Origin: Tropicibacter naphthalenivorans
Lineage (GTDB): Bacteria; Pseudomonadota; Alphaproteobacteria; Rhodobacterales; Rhodobacteraceae
DNA length: 64,000 bases
Assembly (NCBI RefSeq): GCF_900176475.1
Contig: NZ_FWXX01000001.1
Span: 372,001 to 436,000, forward strand
Direction of reading: 5' to 3'
The notes under the pieces were generated by a model. The model was not told the DNA's origin. It searched no databases and saw only the letters and a list, made by a program, of their open reading frames with translations. The position numbers and the translations under genes are program-made. Numbering within the stretch: position 1 is the stretch's first letter; the number at the start of each line of letters is the position of its first letter. Of the stretch, positions 7,322 through 16,346 are shown piece after piece.

Positions 7322-9612
7322 GGCTGGTCCTCCAGACCGTCGGCGCGCAGGGCCGCCTGCACCGCCAGATGCGCCTCTAGGGCCAAGGTGACCTCGGCCT
7401 CGGACAGCGGCGCGCTGTGGATGTCGGGCCGCGCGCCGTGGCGCTGCGCCAAGACGTCTGCCAGCCGGTCCGTCTCTCGGGGGTTGAGCGCGGTCAGGAT
7501 GCGGCGCATCTGCGGCAAAAGGCTTAGGAACTCCGCCTCTGGCAGGCTGGCAAAGAACCCGTCGATCTCGGCCAGAACCTCGGGCTGGGTCCACAGCACC
7601 GACGGCGCGGTCACCAGCATCCCGCGCATCACCCCGGTGCGCTCTGCGACGTCGAACACCGCCGCGTGGAACTCGCTGCGCAAGGCGGCCACCAGATCGG
7701 CGGGGGCCACATGCCCCGACCGCAGCGCCAGCGCCAGCGCCGCGCCCTTGATCTGCGGCGGCGCGTCACGGCGGGCAAGGCGCGCGACCGCGTCGAGGAA
7801 CAGCGCCGGATCAAGGCTGCCTTCGGTGTCCGAGGCCAGCAAATCCGCCACCAGCCGCAGCGCGCGCACCGCCCCCGGCACATCGCCCTCGGGCAGGGTC
7901 GGCAGGTCATCGGCAAGGTAGACCAGCCGCGCATAGCCCCGCGCCAGCAGTTGCGGCAGATCGAGGCCTTTGGGCGCGCGCATCGGCCCGCGCGTATGGC
8001 TCAGGCCATAGAGCCGCTGCAAGGCGTGGGCCATCTCGGCAAAGGCGCAAGAGCTCTCGATGCTGTGCCCCAGAGCAGTCACAAAGGGGTGCAGCCGCAT
8101 CCCCAGCCCGGCGCGAATGCCCTGCCCCAAAAGGGTGATCTGGTCGGGCAGCGTATCCTTGGGCGCTTGGGTCAGCGTCCACAGGCAGGCCGCCGCGACG
8201 CTGTCGCCCGCCCCTTGGGTGGCCAGCTGGATCAGGCGGGTTTCGACGATGGGCGACCATCCATAGGACCACTCTTCGAACAGGCGATCCGCGCCCAGCC
8301 CTGTCGCGTAATCCGGCCCCGCGGTCATGCGGGCAAACCCGCTGTCCAGCAGCTGCATGGCGTGGAGAAAGCGCGAGGTTTGCAGATGCGCGTCCTTGCG
8401 GTGGATGTCCAAACGCTTTTGTTTTTCAAGGGATTGGGTGAGGTCGAGCCGGGTCTTGGCGGCGCGGGCGCGGGCATCGGCCACGAGCGGCAAGACCTGC
8501 TGCCCCGGCTTGACCCGCCCCAGCGCTGTGCCGTGCCAGTGGCGGCGCAGGCGCTGTGCCCAGGCGTCATGGGCGGTGACCTGTCCCTTGGTCAGGGCGG
8601 TTTGGGCGGCATCGAACAGGTCGTGCCGCAGCACCGCCGCCCGCCCGCGCAAGCCCGCCAAGCCATGCGCCACGCGCAGCAGTTCGACCTTGGATGGCAG
8701 GGCGGTGGGGTGGCCTTGGGTGGCAGCTTCGGTCAGGAAGGTTTGGATCAGATCGGCGGTCAGGCTCGGCCAGTCGGGCGGGCCGTTCGCAGCCTCGGCG
8801 GCGTGCCAGAGCGCGTCGTAATACCCTGGCTGCGGCAGGCCCGCGCCATAGCCCGCAAGCGCGTCCATCGCCGCGTGGCCGTAACCGATGAGGTAAGCGT
8901 CTTGGCAGGGCGGAACCTCTGGCGCAGGGCCTTGTGGGTCGGTCAAGGCGGGGGCGTGAAAGCCGCCGACCACCGCGACGGTGCGGCCTTTGGGAAGTGC
9001 CTGAGCGATGTGCGCAGACATGTCGGCTTCGCGGGCTGCGTTGTTGGCGTCGGGCGCAGGCGTGGCGGCGCGCAGCCCCGCGCAGTAGCGGCCCACGTCG
9101 GTCAGCAGCGCCCGCCAATCCCCCTCGCCCAGGCGCGATTCAAACAGGTGGTCCCACAGCTCGAACCCGTCGCGGCAGCCGGTGCGCGCGCACAGCCCCG
9201 CGATATAGTCACCGCTGTCAAAGGCGTGCTCGTCCGTTGCCGGGATCGGGCCGACCTGTTCGCCGGTGAACAGACGGTCCGAGGGCAAGTCGATAAAGCG
9301 CACCTCGGCCCCCATCGCCAGCGCCTCGGACATGGCCACGTATTCCGGGCTGTGATCACACAAAGGCAGATAGGCGGCGCGCCCCTCGCGCAGCATCACC
9401 GCCGCCACCGGGGGCCGGGTCGCGGCGTCGCAGAGGTCGGGGATCAGCGGCGAAAGGTCCGCTGGCCCTTCGATCAGCACCGTCTTGGGGCGCACCTCGC
9501 GGATCAGCGCCCGCACCGCCCAGGCGCAGGCGGGCGAATGATGCCGGATCGGCGCAATCCACAGCCCGCGATCCGGCTGGAACAGCGGCGGGTCGAAACC
9601 GTCAGCCGTCAT
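7318..9612 (-). CDS. DUF5682 protein (YehM-like), possible TraB/ChaN-type hydrolase
   Basis: A 764-residue protein with the DUF5682 pattern: IRHHSPACAW near the N-terminus (His24, His25), LIEGPAD (Glu48) and VVGGFHAPAL (Gly216, Gly217, His219). The Glu plus GxxH arrangement recalls the TraB/EreA/ChaN enzyme superfamily, so I infer a metal-dependent or esterase-like catalytic N-terminal half; the C-terminal half is helical and unassigned. Start: ATG at 9612, 11 bp inside the 3' end of the MoxR gene; the frame is open to 9759 but that lies inside that gene. It is the only cassette member with enzyme-like residues apart from the ATPase and is therefore a candidate effector. Function is experimentally unknown to me. 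Confidence 0.8.
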   Translation of the reverse strand: MTADGFDPPLFQPDRGLWIAPIRHHSPACAWAVRALIREVRPKTVLIEGPADLSPLIPDLCDAATRPPVAAVMLREGRAAYLPLCDHSPEYVAMSEALAMGAEVRFIDLPSDRLFTGEQVGPIPATDEHAFDSGDYIAGLCARTGCRDGFELWDHLFESRLGEGDWRALLTDVGRYCAGLRAATPAPDANNAAREADMSAHIAQALPKGRTVAVVGGFHAPALTDPQGPAPEVPPCQDAYLIGYGHAAMDALAGYGAGLPQPGYYDALWHAAEAANGPPDWPSLTADLIQTFLTEAATQGHPTALPSKVELLRVAHGLAGLRGRAAVLRHDLFDAAQTALTKGQVTAHDAWAQRLRRHWHGTALGRVKPGQQVLPLVADARARAAKTRLDLTQSLEKQKRLDIHRKDAHLQTSRFLHAMQLLDSGFARMTAGPDYATGLGADRLFEEWSYGWSPIVETRLIQLATQGAGDSVAAACLWTLTQAPKDTLPDQITLLGQGIRAGLGMRLHPFVTALGHSIESSCAFAEMAHALQRLYGLSHTRGPMRAPKGLDLPQLLARGYARLVYLADDLPTLPEGDVPGAVRALRLVADLLASDTEGSLDPALFLDAVARLARRDAPPQIKGAALALALRSGHVAPADLVAALRSEFHAAVFDVAERTGVMRGMLVTAPSVLWTQPEVLAEIDGFFASLPEAEFLSLLPQMRRILTALNPRETDRLADVLAQRHGARPDIHSAPLSEAEVTLALEAHLAVQAALRADGLEDQP

Positions 9613-10702
9613 GCGACTGGCGTGCGCCCTTGTGGAAGGCCGCCCATGTGGCGCTGCTTTGGCCACGTTTCTTGGCGATCTGGTCGGTGTAGGCGCGCAG
9701 TTTGCGGGCGTCTTCGGGGTCGTCCTTAAAGACCACGCCGCGCAGTTGTTGGGCCACATGCGCGCCCGTCACCGGCCCGCCGTCGAGGTAGCCCGCCGCC
9801 AGCATCGCCGCCTGCGCGGTGTTGACCGCCTCGGCGGTGGACATGACCGAAGACGGCACCGGCACGCTTGCCCCGTCCGCCGTCACCCCGGTGCGCAACT
9901 CGCGGAACACGGCGACCACGAGGTCGAGCACATCGTCCGGCATCTGCGCGGGCAGATCGTGCGCGGCCATGCGTTCGGCCAATTGCGCGGCGATCAGACG
10001 TTTCTCAAAGGCGGCGTCGGCAATCGGGTGGACGGTTTCGAAATTGAAGCGCCGTTTGAGCGCGCTGGACATGTCGTGCACGCCCCGGTCGCGCAGGTTG
10101 GCGGTGGCGATGACGTTGAAACCGGGGGCGGCGCGGTATTCGGCCTGCGGGCCAAGCTCTGGCACCGCAATGGTTTTTTCCGACAAGAGAGAGATCATGG
10201 CGTCCTGCACCTCGGGCGCGCAGCGGGTCAGTTCCTCGATCCTTGCAATGCGGCCTTCGCGCATGGCGGTCAGCAGCGGCGAGGGGACCATGGCGCGTTC
10301 GGACGGCCCTTCGGCCAGCAAGAGCGCGTAGTTCCAGCCGTAGCGCAGGTGATCCTCGACCACGCCTGCGGACCCTTGGACCACGAGGGTCGAGCTGCCG
10401 CCGATGGCCGCCGCGAGCAGCTCGGACAGCATGGATTTCGCCGTCCCCGGCTCGCCCACCAGCATCAAGCCTTGCTGGCCCATGAGGGACACGATAGCGC
10501 GGTCGACCAGCGCGTCGTCGCCAAAGAATTTCTGGGTCACGCCAAGGCCCGCATCGCCAAGGATGAACCGCCGCACCGCGCGCGGCGACAATCGCCAGCC
10601 GCGCGGGGTGGGCGCGTCGTCCCCCTGCCCCAGCGCCGCCAGTTCAGAGGCGAATTTCACCTCGGCGGGGGCGCGTTGAACGTCTGTGTCCGGGCTTACC
10701 AT
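9602..10702 (-). CDS. MoxR-family AAA+ ATPase (YehL-like)
   Basis: A 366-residue AAA+ ATPase. Walker A is GEPGTAKS (residues 83-90, Lys89). The Walker B position reads RIEEL (Glu156, Glu157) where MoxR proteins usually have an Asp-Glu pair, a conservative replacement. Sensor 1 is the Asn in IATANLRDRG, and LKRRF downstream fits an arginine-finger region. MoxR ATPases form rings that remodel or load clients together with VWA proteins, and a VWA gene is in the same operon. The ATG at 10702 overlaps the DUF4132 stop by 7 bp; an in-frame TTG at 10720 is less likely. It is the probable motor of the cassette. Confidence 0.9.
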   Translation of the reverse strand: MVSPDTDVQRAPAEVKFASELAALGQGDDAPTPRGWRLSPRAVRRFILGDAGLGVTQKFFGDDALVDRAIVSLMGQQGLMLVGEPGTAKSMLSELLAAAIGGSSTLVVQGSAGVVEDHLRYGWNYALLLAEGPSERAMVPSPLLTAMREGRIARIEELTRCAPEVQDAMISLLSEKTIAVPELGPQAEYRAAPGFNVIATANLRDRGVHDMSSALKRRFNFETVHPIADAAFEKRLIAAQLAERMAAHDLPAQMPDDVLDLVVAVFRELRTGVTADGASVPVPSSVMSTAEAVNTAQAAMLAAGYLDGGPVTGAHVAQQLRGVVFKDDPEDARKLRAYTDQIAKKRGQSSATWAAFHKGARQSHDG

Positions 10703-13700
10703 GGAGCGACCTTTTCCCATTCGGGGTCAAAGCTGGCCTTTGCGGCGATGGCGTGCAAGTCCGCCCAGCATTCGGCCAGCATGACCGGCGGCAGCTTGCC
10801 CAGTGCGATCTTTTGCCCCGAACCATAGCCGCGCGACACCCCGGCTGGCAGGCGTTCAAAGAACATGGTCTTGATCGCCACGGGGATGTTGTCCTGTTCC
10901 ACATGGTTGCCGGTGAATTCCAGCACGGCCACGATGCCTTCGGAGCTGAAGTGCCGTGTGTAGCAGTCGAAGCCCCCACCATCGAGCGCATCGCCACGCT
11001 CGTACCCGGCCTTGGTCACCGCGCTGCGCAGGGTAAAGGCATCGGTGACCCAGCCTTTGCGGTCCTCAAGGTCGGTGGCCTTGGCCATGTCCTCGGGCAG
11101 GCGCGGCAGGTTGGCGCGGACCTGTTCAAACAGTTGTTTGACCTCGTAGTCCTTAAGGTGGGCGCGCCACGCCTTGGTGTCCTCTGGCGGCAGGGTCGAG
11201 GCGTGGGCGAGCCGGATTTGCGCCACGCCCTCAAGGGTCACGTCGCCGTCGGCATTATCAAGGAAATCGCCCTCGGGCGTGGGGCGGAAGCTGCCCGTCG
11301 GGTGGCCTTCGGCGTCCAGCGTCTGCCAGATCAACCGCTCGATCAGCTTGCGCATCAAGGGGTGCTCGTAAAAGTCGCGCTGCCAGTCCTCGGGGGTCCA
11401 GGCGCGGCCTACGCACATGGCTTCGAACAGGCGGGCGGTCTGAAAGGCGACGGCCTGCTTGATCTCTTTCTTGGCGGCGCTCAGCGCCTTTTTCGAGGCT
11501 TTGGTGATGTCGTCGTCACCTGCGGGCAACGCCTTGATCGGCTTGCCGTCGGGGTTGAAGACCGCCAAGGCCAGCTTTTCGTCCAACCGCGCGACGTAGG
11601 TTTTCGAGCCCGCCGCCACGGGCAATTCCAAGCGCCCGTCGTCGTCGAGGCCCCCGGTGGGCACGGTGCGGTCGGCCAGCTGGTCGGTGGTCCAGTCGTT
11701 GCGCTCGGCCACCGCTTGGACCAGTTCATTGGCGCGCGCCTGCACCGATTTCTGACGCAAGCGCGTGGCGGCGGCGATCACCACCTGCAAGGACAGCGCG
11801 TCTCCCTTGGCGGCCATCAGCTCCAGCAAGGACGTGGTCTGGCTGGTGCGCCCGCCGTGCTGGCGCAGGTAGCTGCGGACTTTGGCAACGGCGTGGGCGG
11901 GCGGGACGCGCACCGCGAGGGCCAGCATCCCCTTGGCGCTGGCGGCGGAGTTGGGGTTTTCCACCCGCACGAACTTGCGCAGGTAGGCGACCTTTTCATC
12001 GTCGGTCATATTGGCCGCCTCGGGGTAATACAGGTGCCAGAGGTTGCCGTAACTCCGCATGGTCTTGCGGATATGCGCGAGGATCGCCTCCTCGCTCGGG
12101 GGGGCGGTGTCATAGCCGATCCACGCGTCGAACATATAGGTCGACAGGGTCACGGCGTCCTCGGGCCGCAGCTGATCAAGGTACAGCTCGAACAGGCCGG
12201 TGTCGCCGGGCGCCTTGAGCTTGACCGCCATGGCGAGCCACCATTGCACCACCTCGGGCGGGACCGGCGTGCCATCGGCATAGGCCACCTGCGGCAGGGT
12301 ATTCAGGTCAAGCCAGTCCACATCCTTAAAGCTGGCCTTTTTCAGACCCTTGGTCGCCTCGGTCAGCAGCGCCTTTGGCCCGACAAAGGCGGAAATATCC
12401 TGATCAAAGGCGCGCAGGGCCGACAGCATCGCCGCCTTGGCCACCACGCTCTTTTCCTTTTTCAGGCGGGTTTGCAGGGCGTCAACCGCCGGGGCATACC
12501 CCATCTCGGCCAGCATCCGCGCGGCGGTGGCGCGCACCGCCTGACGGCTGTCGCCCAGCATGTCGGTCAGCGCGCCCTCAAAGCCGCCCGTGCGCCGCAT
12601 CAAGGCCTGCGCAAGCTTGGCGTGGGCTTTCTTGCCGGTCAGCGCAATGTCCAGCACCGCCGAGGCATGGCGCGCGGGCACCTTGGGCAGCAGGTCCAGC
12701 AGGCGCAACGCCGTGTCGGTTTGCGACGGCACGCCGGGGTCAGAGACCATCCCCAAAAGCTTGTCCAGAACCCCGAGATTCTCCGCCAGCAAGGGCCAGG
12801 CCACCGAGGCGGCGTAGGGTTCGGGCCGATAGCCATAGCGCCCTTGGGCATAGAGATCCAAAAGCAGATCGCCGGGGCGGCGCGCGCGTGCGGCCTTCGC
12901 TCCCCAGATCAATATTGCCTGATCCGGCTTGGCCAGGATCAGCTTTTCCAGATAGCGCAAATCGCCAAGATCTGAGAGTAGGTAGGAGTTGATCACCGAG
13001 ACCAGCGCACGCTCGTGCCCGACGCCGTAGGAAAACGACGTGAACCGAGAAACGCTGTTTACCGCAGCCTGTAGGGCATTGCCCACGGGGATTTCTGCAA
13101 ACATGGCGGCGACGGGCGCAAAGCTTGCGGGATAGCTTAGCCGCCTGCGCAGATCCTTGACCTCGTTCAGCGCGCTTTTGTCGCCGCTGCGCAGCCGCAA
13201 CACGCCTTTGACATAGCTTTCGGCGGGCAGGCTGGAGGCGTATTCCAGATAGTGGGTTCGCTTGCCTTCCTTGCGGATCGCCTGATACTCGGCCTCGAGC
13301 GTCTCGCCGGCCTGGAACAAGGCGTCCAGTACCTCTGGCGAGGGATCGGGCAGCGGGCCATGCGGGGGCGCAATCATCGGCGGGATTTCCACCCAAGACC
13401 CATCCTGCGCGCGGTAGCCGGGGGTGTCCTCGGGGGCGGGCTCGGCCTGTTTGGTGGTGGCGGTGATGCCAAGATAGGCGTTGATGGCGGCGGTGATCCG
13501 ATCGGATTTCTCGGTGTCCAGATGGGCGCGCAGGGCCTTGGACCCGGCATCGCTGCCGGTCAGCTTGAACAGATCGAGCGCCACCAGACGGCTGGCGGCT
13601 TTGCCATCGCTCAGCAGGCGCTTGGCCTCGGCGTCGATCTTCAGCGGGTGCAGTTTGGAGATGGCGGACAGCGCCAGCGCGCGGATCTTCTTGGAGCTGT

Positions 13701-14457
13701 CGGTGAGTGCGCCGGTGACCATGGTCTCGATCTCTGGCACGTCCATCAAGGATTCGTCGACGATATATTTGAACAGCTCTTCGCGGCTTTGCAGGTCCAG
13801 CCGGGTGTTCTGCGCCACAAAAGCCGCAGGGTGTGCGCGCACCGCATCCGGGCCGGACAGGCGTTTCATCATAGTGCCGGTCTGGCCGCGAATGTACCGA
13901 TTGGGCTGGCTGAACACCGCGTCAAAGAGGTCTTCGGCGGTGCCGCCCAGCTGCTCGATCACCGCCAGCACTTGGGGCAAGGTCGCCTGAGCGCGCGCCG
14001 CGTCGGTGCCAATCCCAAGCCGCAGGTCTTGCCGTTCGCTGAGGTAGATCACCACCTCTTGCGGCACCTTCGCCGAGGCAACCACCGGCAGGTGATACGA
14101 CGCGCCCCGCTTGTGGCCCAAGGCCATAGAGGCGGCCAGCACGCGGATATACCGCGCCACCAGCGCGGGCTCTATTTCCAGATCGGCAAAGATAGTCCGG
14201 CGGGGCTTGAGAATGTCAGCTTGACGGGAGAAATGATCGGGATGCACCCCGGCCTTGAGTTCGACATTGAGCTGTTCGATGCGCGCCAGACAGCTGTCGT
14301 CGCCCTGCCCCTGGATATAGTCCCAGGCCGCGTGACCCATCCCGGTTTCCGCCTGCTCCAGCAGCTCCAGATCGGGGGGCAACGGCAGCCCGCCAGAGTC
14401 CGAGCCTGAACCCTTGCGGCCCGTCAGAGCGCCCAAAGCCTTGCGAAAAAGTGACAT
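10696..14457 (-). CDS. DUF4132 giant protein with HEAT-like repeats (YehI-like), first gene of the cassette
   Basis: A 1253-residue cytosolic protein. Long stretches look like HEAT/ARM-type helical repeats, for example the region near ALTDMLGDSRQAVRATAARM, suggesting an extended protein-binding scaffold. The DUF4132 domain lies in the C-terminal third (about residues 950-1150), recognisable by WTPEDWQRDFYEHPLMRKL followed by a conserved Trp/Leu-rich segment. DUF4132 also occurs in E. coli YehI and MolR; no activity is established. The ATG at 14457 has an AGGAACAGG ribosome site 5-6 bp upstream. It heads the five-gene operon, so the promoter must lie in the 130-bp gap before it or further upstream. 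No WGR motif was evident to me. Confidence 0.85.
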   Translation of the reverse strand: MSLFRKALGALTGRKGSGSDSGGLPLPPDLELLEQAETGMGHAAWDYIQGQGDDSCLARIEQLNVELKAGVHPDHFSRQADILKPRRTIFADLEIEPALVARYIRVLAASMALGHKRGASYHLPVVASAKVPQEVVIYLSERQDLRLGIGTDAARAQATLPQVLAVIEQLGGTAEDLFDAVFSQPNRYIRGQTGTMMKRLSGPDAVRAHPAAFVAQNTRLDLQSREELFKYIVDESLMDVPEIETMVTGALTDSSKKIRALALSAISKLHPLKIDAEAKRLLSDGKAASRLVALDLFKLTGSDAGSKALRAHLDTEKSDRITAAINAYLGITATTKQAEPAPEDTPGYRAQDGSWVEIPPMIAPPHGPLPDPSPEVLDALFQAGETLEAEYQAIRKEGKRTHYLEYASSLPAESYVKGVLRLRSGDKSALNEVKDLRRRLSYPASFAPVAAMFAEIPVGNALQAAVNSVSRFTSFSYGVGHERALVSVINSYLLSDLGDLRYLEKLILAKPDQAILIWGAKAARARRPGDLLLDLYAQGRYGYRPEPYAASVAWPLLAENLGVLDKLLGMVSDPGVPSQTDTALRLLDLLPKVPARHASAVLDIALTGKKAHAKLAQALMRRTGGFEGALTDMLGDSRQAVRATAARMLAEMGYAPAVDALQTRLKKEKSVVAKAAMLSALRAFDQDISAFVGPKALLTEATKGLKKASFKDVDWLDLNTLPQVAYADGTPVPPEVVQWWLAMAVKLKAPGDTGLFELYLDQLRPEDAVTLSTYMFDAWIGYDTAPPSEEAILAHIRKTMRSYGNLWHLYYPEAANMTDDEKVAYLRKFVRVENPNSAASAKGMLALAVRVPPAHAVAKVRSYLRQHGGRTSQTTSLLELMAAKGDALSLQVVIAAATRLRQKSVQARANELVQAVAERNDWTTDQLADRTVPTGGLDDDGRLELPVAAGSKTYVARLDEKLALAVFNPDGKPIKALPAGDDDITKASKKALSAAKKEIKQAVAFQTARLFEAMCVGRAWTPEDWQRDFYEHPLMRKLIERLIWQTLDAEGHPTGSFRPTPEGDFLDNADGDVTLEGVAQIRLAHASTLPPEDTKAWRAHLKDYEVKQLFEQVRANLPRLPEDMAKATDLEDRKGWVTDAFTLRSAVTKAGYERGDALDGGGFDCYTRHFSSEGIVAVLEFTGNHVEQDNIPVAIKTMFFERLPAGVSRGYGSGQKIALGKLPPVMLAECWADLHAIAAKASFDPEWEKVAPW

Positions 14458-14535
14458 TGCCTGTTCCTGCGGTTTTTACCTTTTGACGCCAACCAGCGTA
14501 AAGGCAAACCGCCCGCGGCGGCATCACAAAGCCGC

Positions 14536-14568
14536 GCGCCACACGCAAAACGCGCGCCCGCGTGGCGC
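14536..14568 (-). terminator. Hairpin between the Trm112 gene and the DUF4132 operon
   Basis: A perfect 7-bp GCGCCAC/GTGGCGC stem, with extra GC pairs possible inside a 19-nt loop. It lies just after the Trm112 gene and before the DUF4132 start on the same strand. There is no clean U-run, so it is a weak terminator candidate that would separate the two operons. Confidence 0.35.
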
Positions 14569-14590
14569 AATTCCCACAAAGGTCAGGGGC

Positions 14591-14773
14591 TTAGTCGTCG
14601 AGCTTGCGGGCTTCGTCCATCAGCATGATCGGGATGCCGTCGCGGATCGGATAAGCCAGCCCTGCGCGTTTGGACACCAATTCCTGCGCCTCGGCGTCAT
14701 ATTCCAGCGTGGCATGGGTGACGGGGCAAATCAGCGCCTCGAGCATACGGCGGTCGAACACGGTTTCGGTCAT
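14591..14773 (-). CDS. Trm112 family protein
   Basis: A 60-residue protein of the Trm112/YcaR family: [15 protein letters not shown] at the N-terminus and [12 protein letters not shown] near the C-terminus are the family hallmarks. Eukaryotic Trm112 activates methyltransferases; bacterial members are small stand-alone proteins of uncertain partner. Only one of the usual zinc cysteines is present (Cys16), so metal binding is doubtful. The start overlaps the stop of the Lon-domain gene (ATGA), placing it as the last gene of the cnoX-Lon domain-Trm112 operon. Confidence 0.9.
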   Translation of the reverse strand: MTETVFDRRMLEALICPVTHATLEYDAEAQELVSKRAGLAYPIRDGIPIMLMDEARKLDD

Positions 14774-15408
14774 TGCATCAAATCCTCTTCACCGCCCCGC
14801 AGATCATATTCGATCAGGGTAATCAAGGTCTCGCGCCGGGTAGCCAGCGACGGTGCCTCTAGCAAGGCTTGCTTGTCCTCGGGCGACAGGTCCAGCAGCA
14901 TCGACAGCGAGTTGAGCAGCAGCTCGTCGTCGGCCTCTTGCAGCGTGTCCCAGTCGGCGGACAGCTCATGCGCGGTAAAGTAGCGGTCGAGCAGCGACAA
15001 AAACGCCGCGCGGTCAAAGGCCTTGTCCTGCTCCGGCCCTTTGCGGTCCTGTTCAAAGCCGTCCCATGACACTTCGCAGCGGCGATAGGGGCTAAAGCCC
15101 TCGATCTCTTGAGTGATGCGAAAGCGCGAGATGCCCGCAAGGGTGATCATATAGCGCCCGTCCTCGGTTTCCGAGAACTGCGTGACGCGGCCCGCGCAGC
15201 CGATCAGGTGCAGCGCCCCGTCCGCCTCTGGGCGCGGGTTGGGCTGCACCATGCCGATCAGACGCGTATCTGTTTTCAGACAATCGTCCACCATCGCCAA
15301 GTAGCGCGGCTCAAAGATGTGCAAGGGCAACCGAGAGCGCGGCAACAGCAGCGCCCCCGGCAAGGGAAACACCGGGAGCGTGCCCGGCAGATCGGTGATC
15401 CATGTCAT
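14770..15408 (-). CDS. Stand-alone Lon N-terminal (substrate-binding) domain protein
   Basis: A 212-residue protein consisting of a Lon-protease N-terminal domain only: [20 protein letters not shown] and [10 protein letters not shown] at the start are the typical strands and helix. No ATPase or protease domain follows, so it cannot degrade proteins alone and probably binds misfolded or specific clients. The start at 15408 is chosen because the domain begins there; the open frame upstream runs into the thioredoxin gene. It lies 26 bp downstream of the CnoX-like gene and overlaps the Trm112 gene, which suggests a shared proteostasis role. Confidence 0.88.
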   Translation of the reverse strand: MTWITDLPGTLPVFPLPGALLLPRSRLPLHIFEPRYLAMVDDCLKTDTRLIGMVQPNPRPEADGALHLIGCAGRVTQFSETEDGRYMITLAGISRFRITQEIEGFSPYRRCEVSWDGFEQDRKGPEQDKAFDRAAFLSLLDRYFTAHELSADWDTLQEADDELLLNSLSMLLDLSPEDKQALLEAPSLATRRETLITLIEYDLRGGEEDLMQ

Positions 15409-15434
15409 AGGCTGACAGTAGCCCGCGCGCGGCG

Positions 15435-16346
15435 TCAGGCAAATATCATCGACGACAATTTGCGACGACCGTTCAGAACCACCGGATCGTTGGGCTTGAG
15501 CGCCTCGAAGATGGTGAACAGCTGGGTCTTGGCCGCGCCGTCGTTCCACTCGCGGTCGCGCTTGAACAGCTCGAGCAGCTGGGCCACCGCGCCTTCGGCG
15601 TCGCCTGCCGCATACATGGCCTGCGCGAGGTCAAAACGGGCCTGCGCGTTGTCCGGCTCTGCCTCGACCTGGGCGGTCAGCTCGGCGATGGGGCCAGCGT
15701 CGGCGGCTTGCTTGGCCAGCTCCAGCTGGGCGTGGGCGGCCTCGAGTTCCGGCGCCTTGGAGATTTCCGCCGGGGCACCGTTCAGCACCGCTTCGGCCTG
15801 CTCCAGATCGCCCACGGCGATATGCGCGCGGACAAGGCCACTGTAGGCTTTGGCGTTCACCGGGTCTTCGCCAAGGATCGCGGCAAAGGTCTGGGCCGCG
15901 TCGGCCACCGCGCCCTGATCCAGCATCTCTTCGGCGGCGGCGATGGCATCGTCCAGACCACCCGAAACGTCCCCGCCGGACGCCTGCACCACACGTTCGA
16001 TGAACGCCTTGAGCTCGGACGGCGGCAGCGCGCCCTGGAACCCGTCGACCGGCTGCCCCTTGTAAAAGGCGTAGACCGTCGGGATCGACTGGATCTGCAT
16101 CTGGCCGGCGATCATCTGCGCCTCGTCGACGTTGACCTTGACCATCTTGACCGCGCCCTTGGCGGCGGTGACAGCGGCCTCAAGCGCCGGTCCAAGCTGT
16201 TTGCACGGGCCGCACCACGGCGCCCAGAAATCCACGATCACCGGCACCTCGGCAGAGCCATCCACAACCTCGGTCATGAATTCCGCTTCGGTGATGTCCT
16301 TGACCAAATCCCCCGCCGGGGCCGCACCTTGTCCTAGTTCGAGCAT
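15435..16346 (-). CDS. cnoX: CnoX-like thioredoxin with C-terminal TPR domain
   Basis: A 303-residue protein: a thioredoxin domain (about residues 18-120) with active site WCGPC (Cys45, Cys48), followed by a tetratricopeptide-like helical region (about 125-290). This is the architecture of CnoX (YbbN), a holdase and redox protein that protects clients from oxidation and hands them to GroEL. Unlike E. coli CnoX, which lacks the first active-site cysteine, both cysteines are present here, so true disulfide reductase activity is possible. It is the first gene of a three-gene operon with the Lon-domain and Trm112 proteins. Confidence 0.9.
   Translation of the reverse strand: MLELGQGAAPAGDLVKDITEAEFMTEVVDGSAEVPVIVDFWAPWCGPCKQLGPALEAAVTAAKGAVKMVKVNVDEAQMIAGQMQIQSIPTVYAFYKGQPVDGFQGALPPSELKAFIERVVQASGGDVSGGLDDAIAAAEEMLDQGAVADAAQTFAAILGEDPVNAKAYSGLVRAHIAVGDLEQAEAVLNGAPAEISKAPELEAAHAQLELAKQAADAGPIAELTAQVEAEPDNAQARFDLAQAMYAAGDAEGAVAQLLELFKRDREWNDGAAKTQLFTIFEALKPNDPVVLNGRRKLSSMIFA

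Noticed and set aside
7666-9729. Plus-strand open frame of 687 codons opposite the DUF5682 gene
   Set aside because: Same reason; the minus strand shows DUF5682 motifs and coupled starts.
10753-12975. Plus-strand open frame of 740 codons opposite the DUF4132 gene
   Set aside because: It is a high-GC shadow: low-complexity Gly/His/Val-rich translation, no ribosome site and no recognisable domain; the minus-strand frame is the coherent protein.
1-14457. The left block as a recently acquired island
   Set aside because: No integrase, transposase, direct repeats, tRNA junction or visible shift in base composition supports recent transfer.
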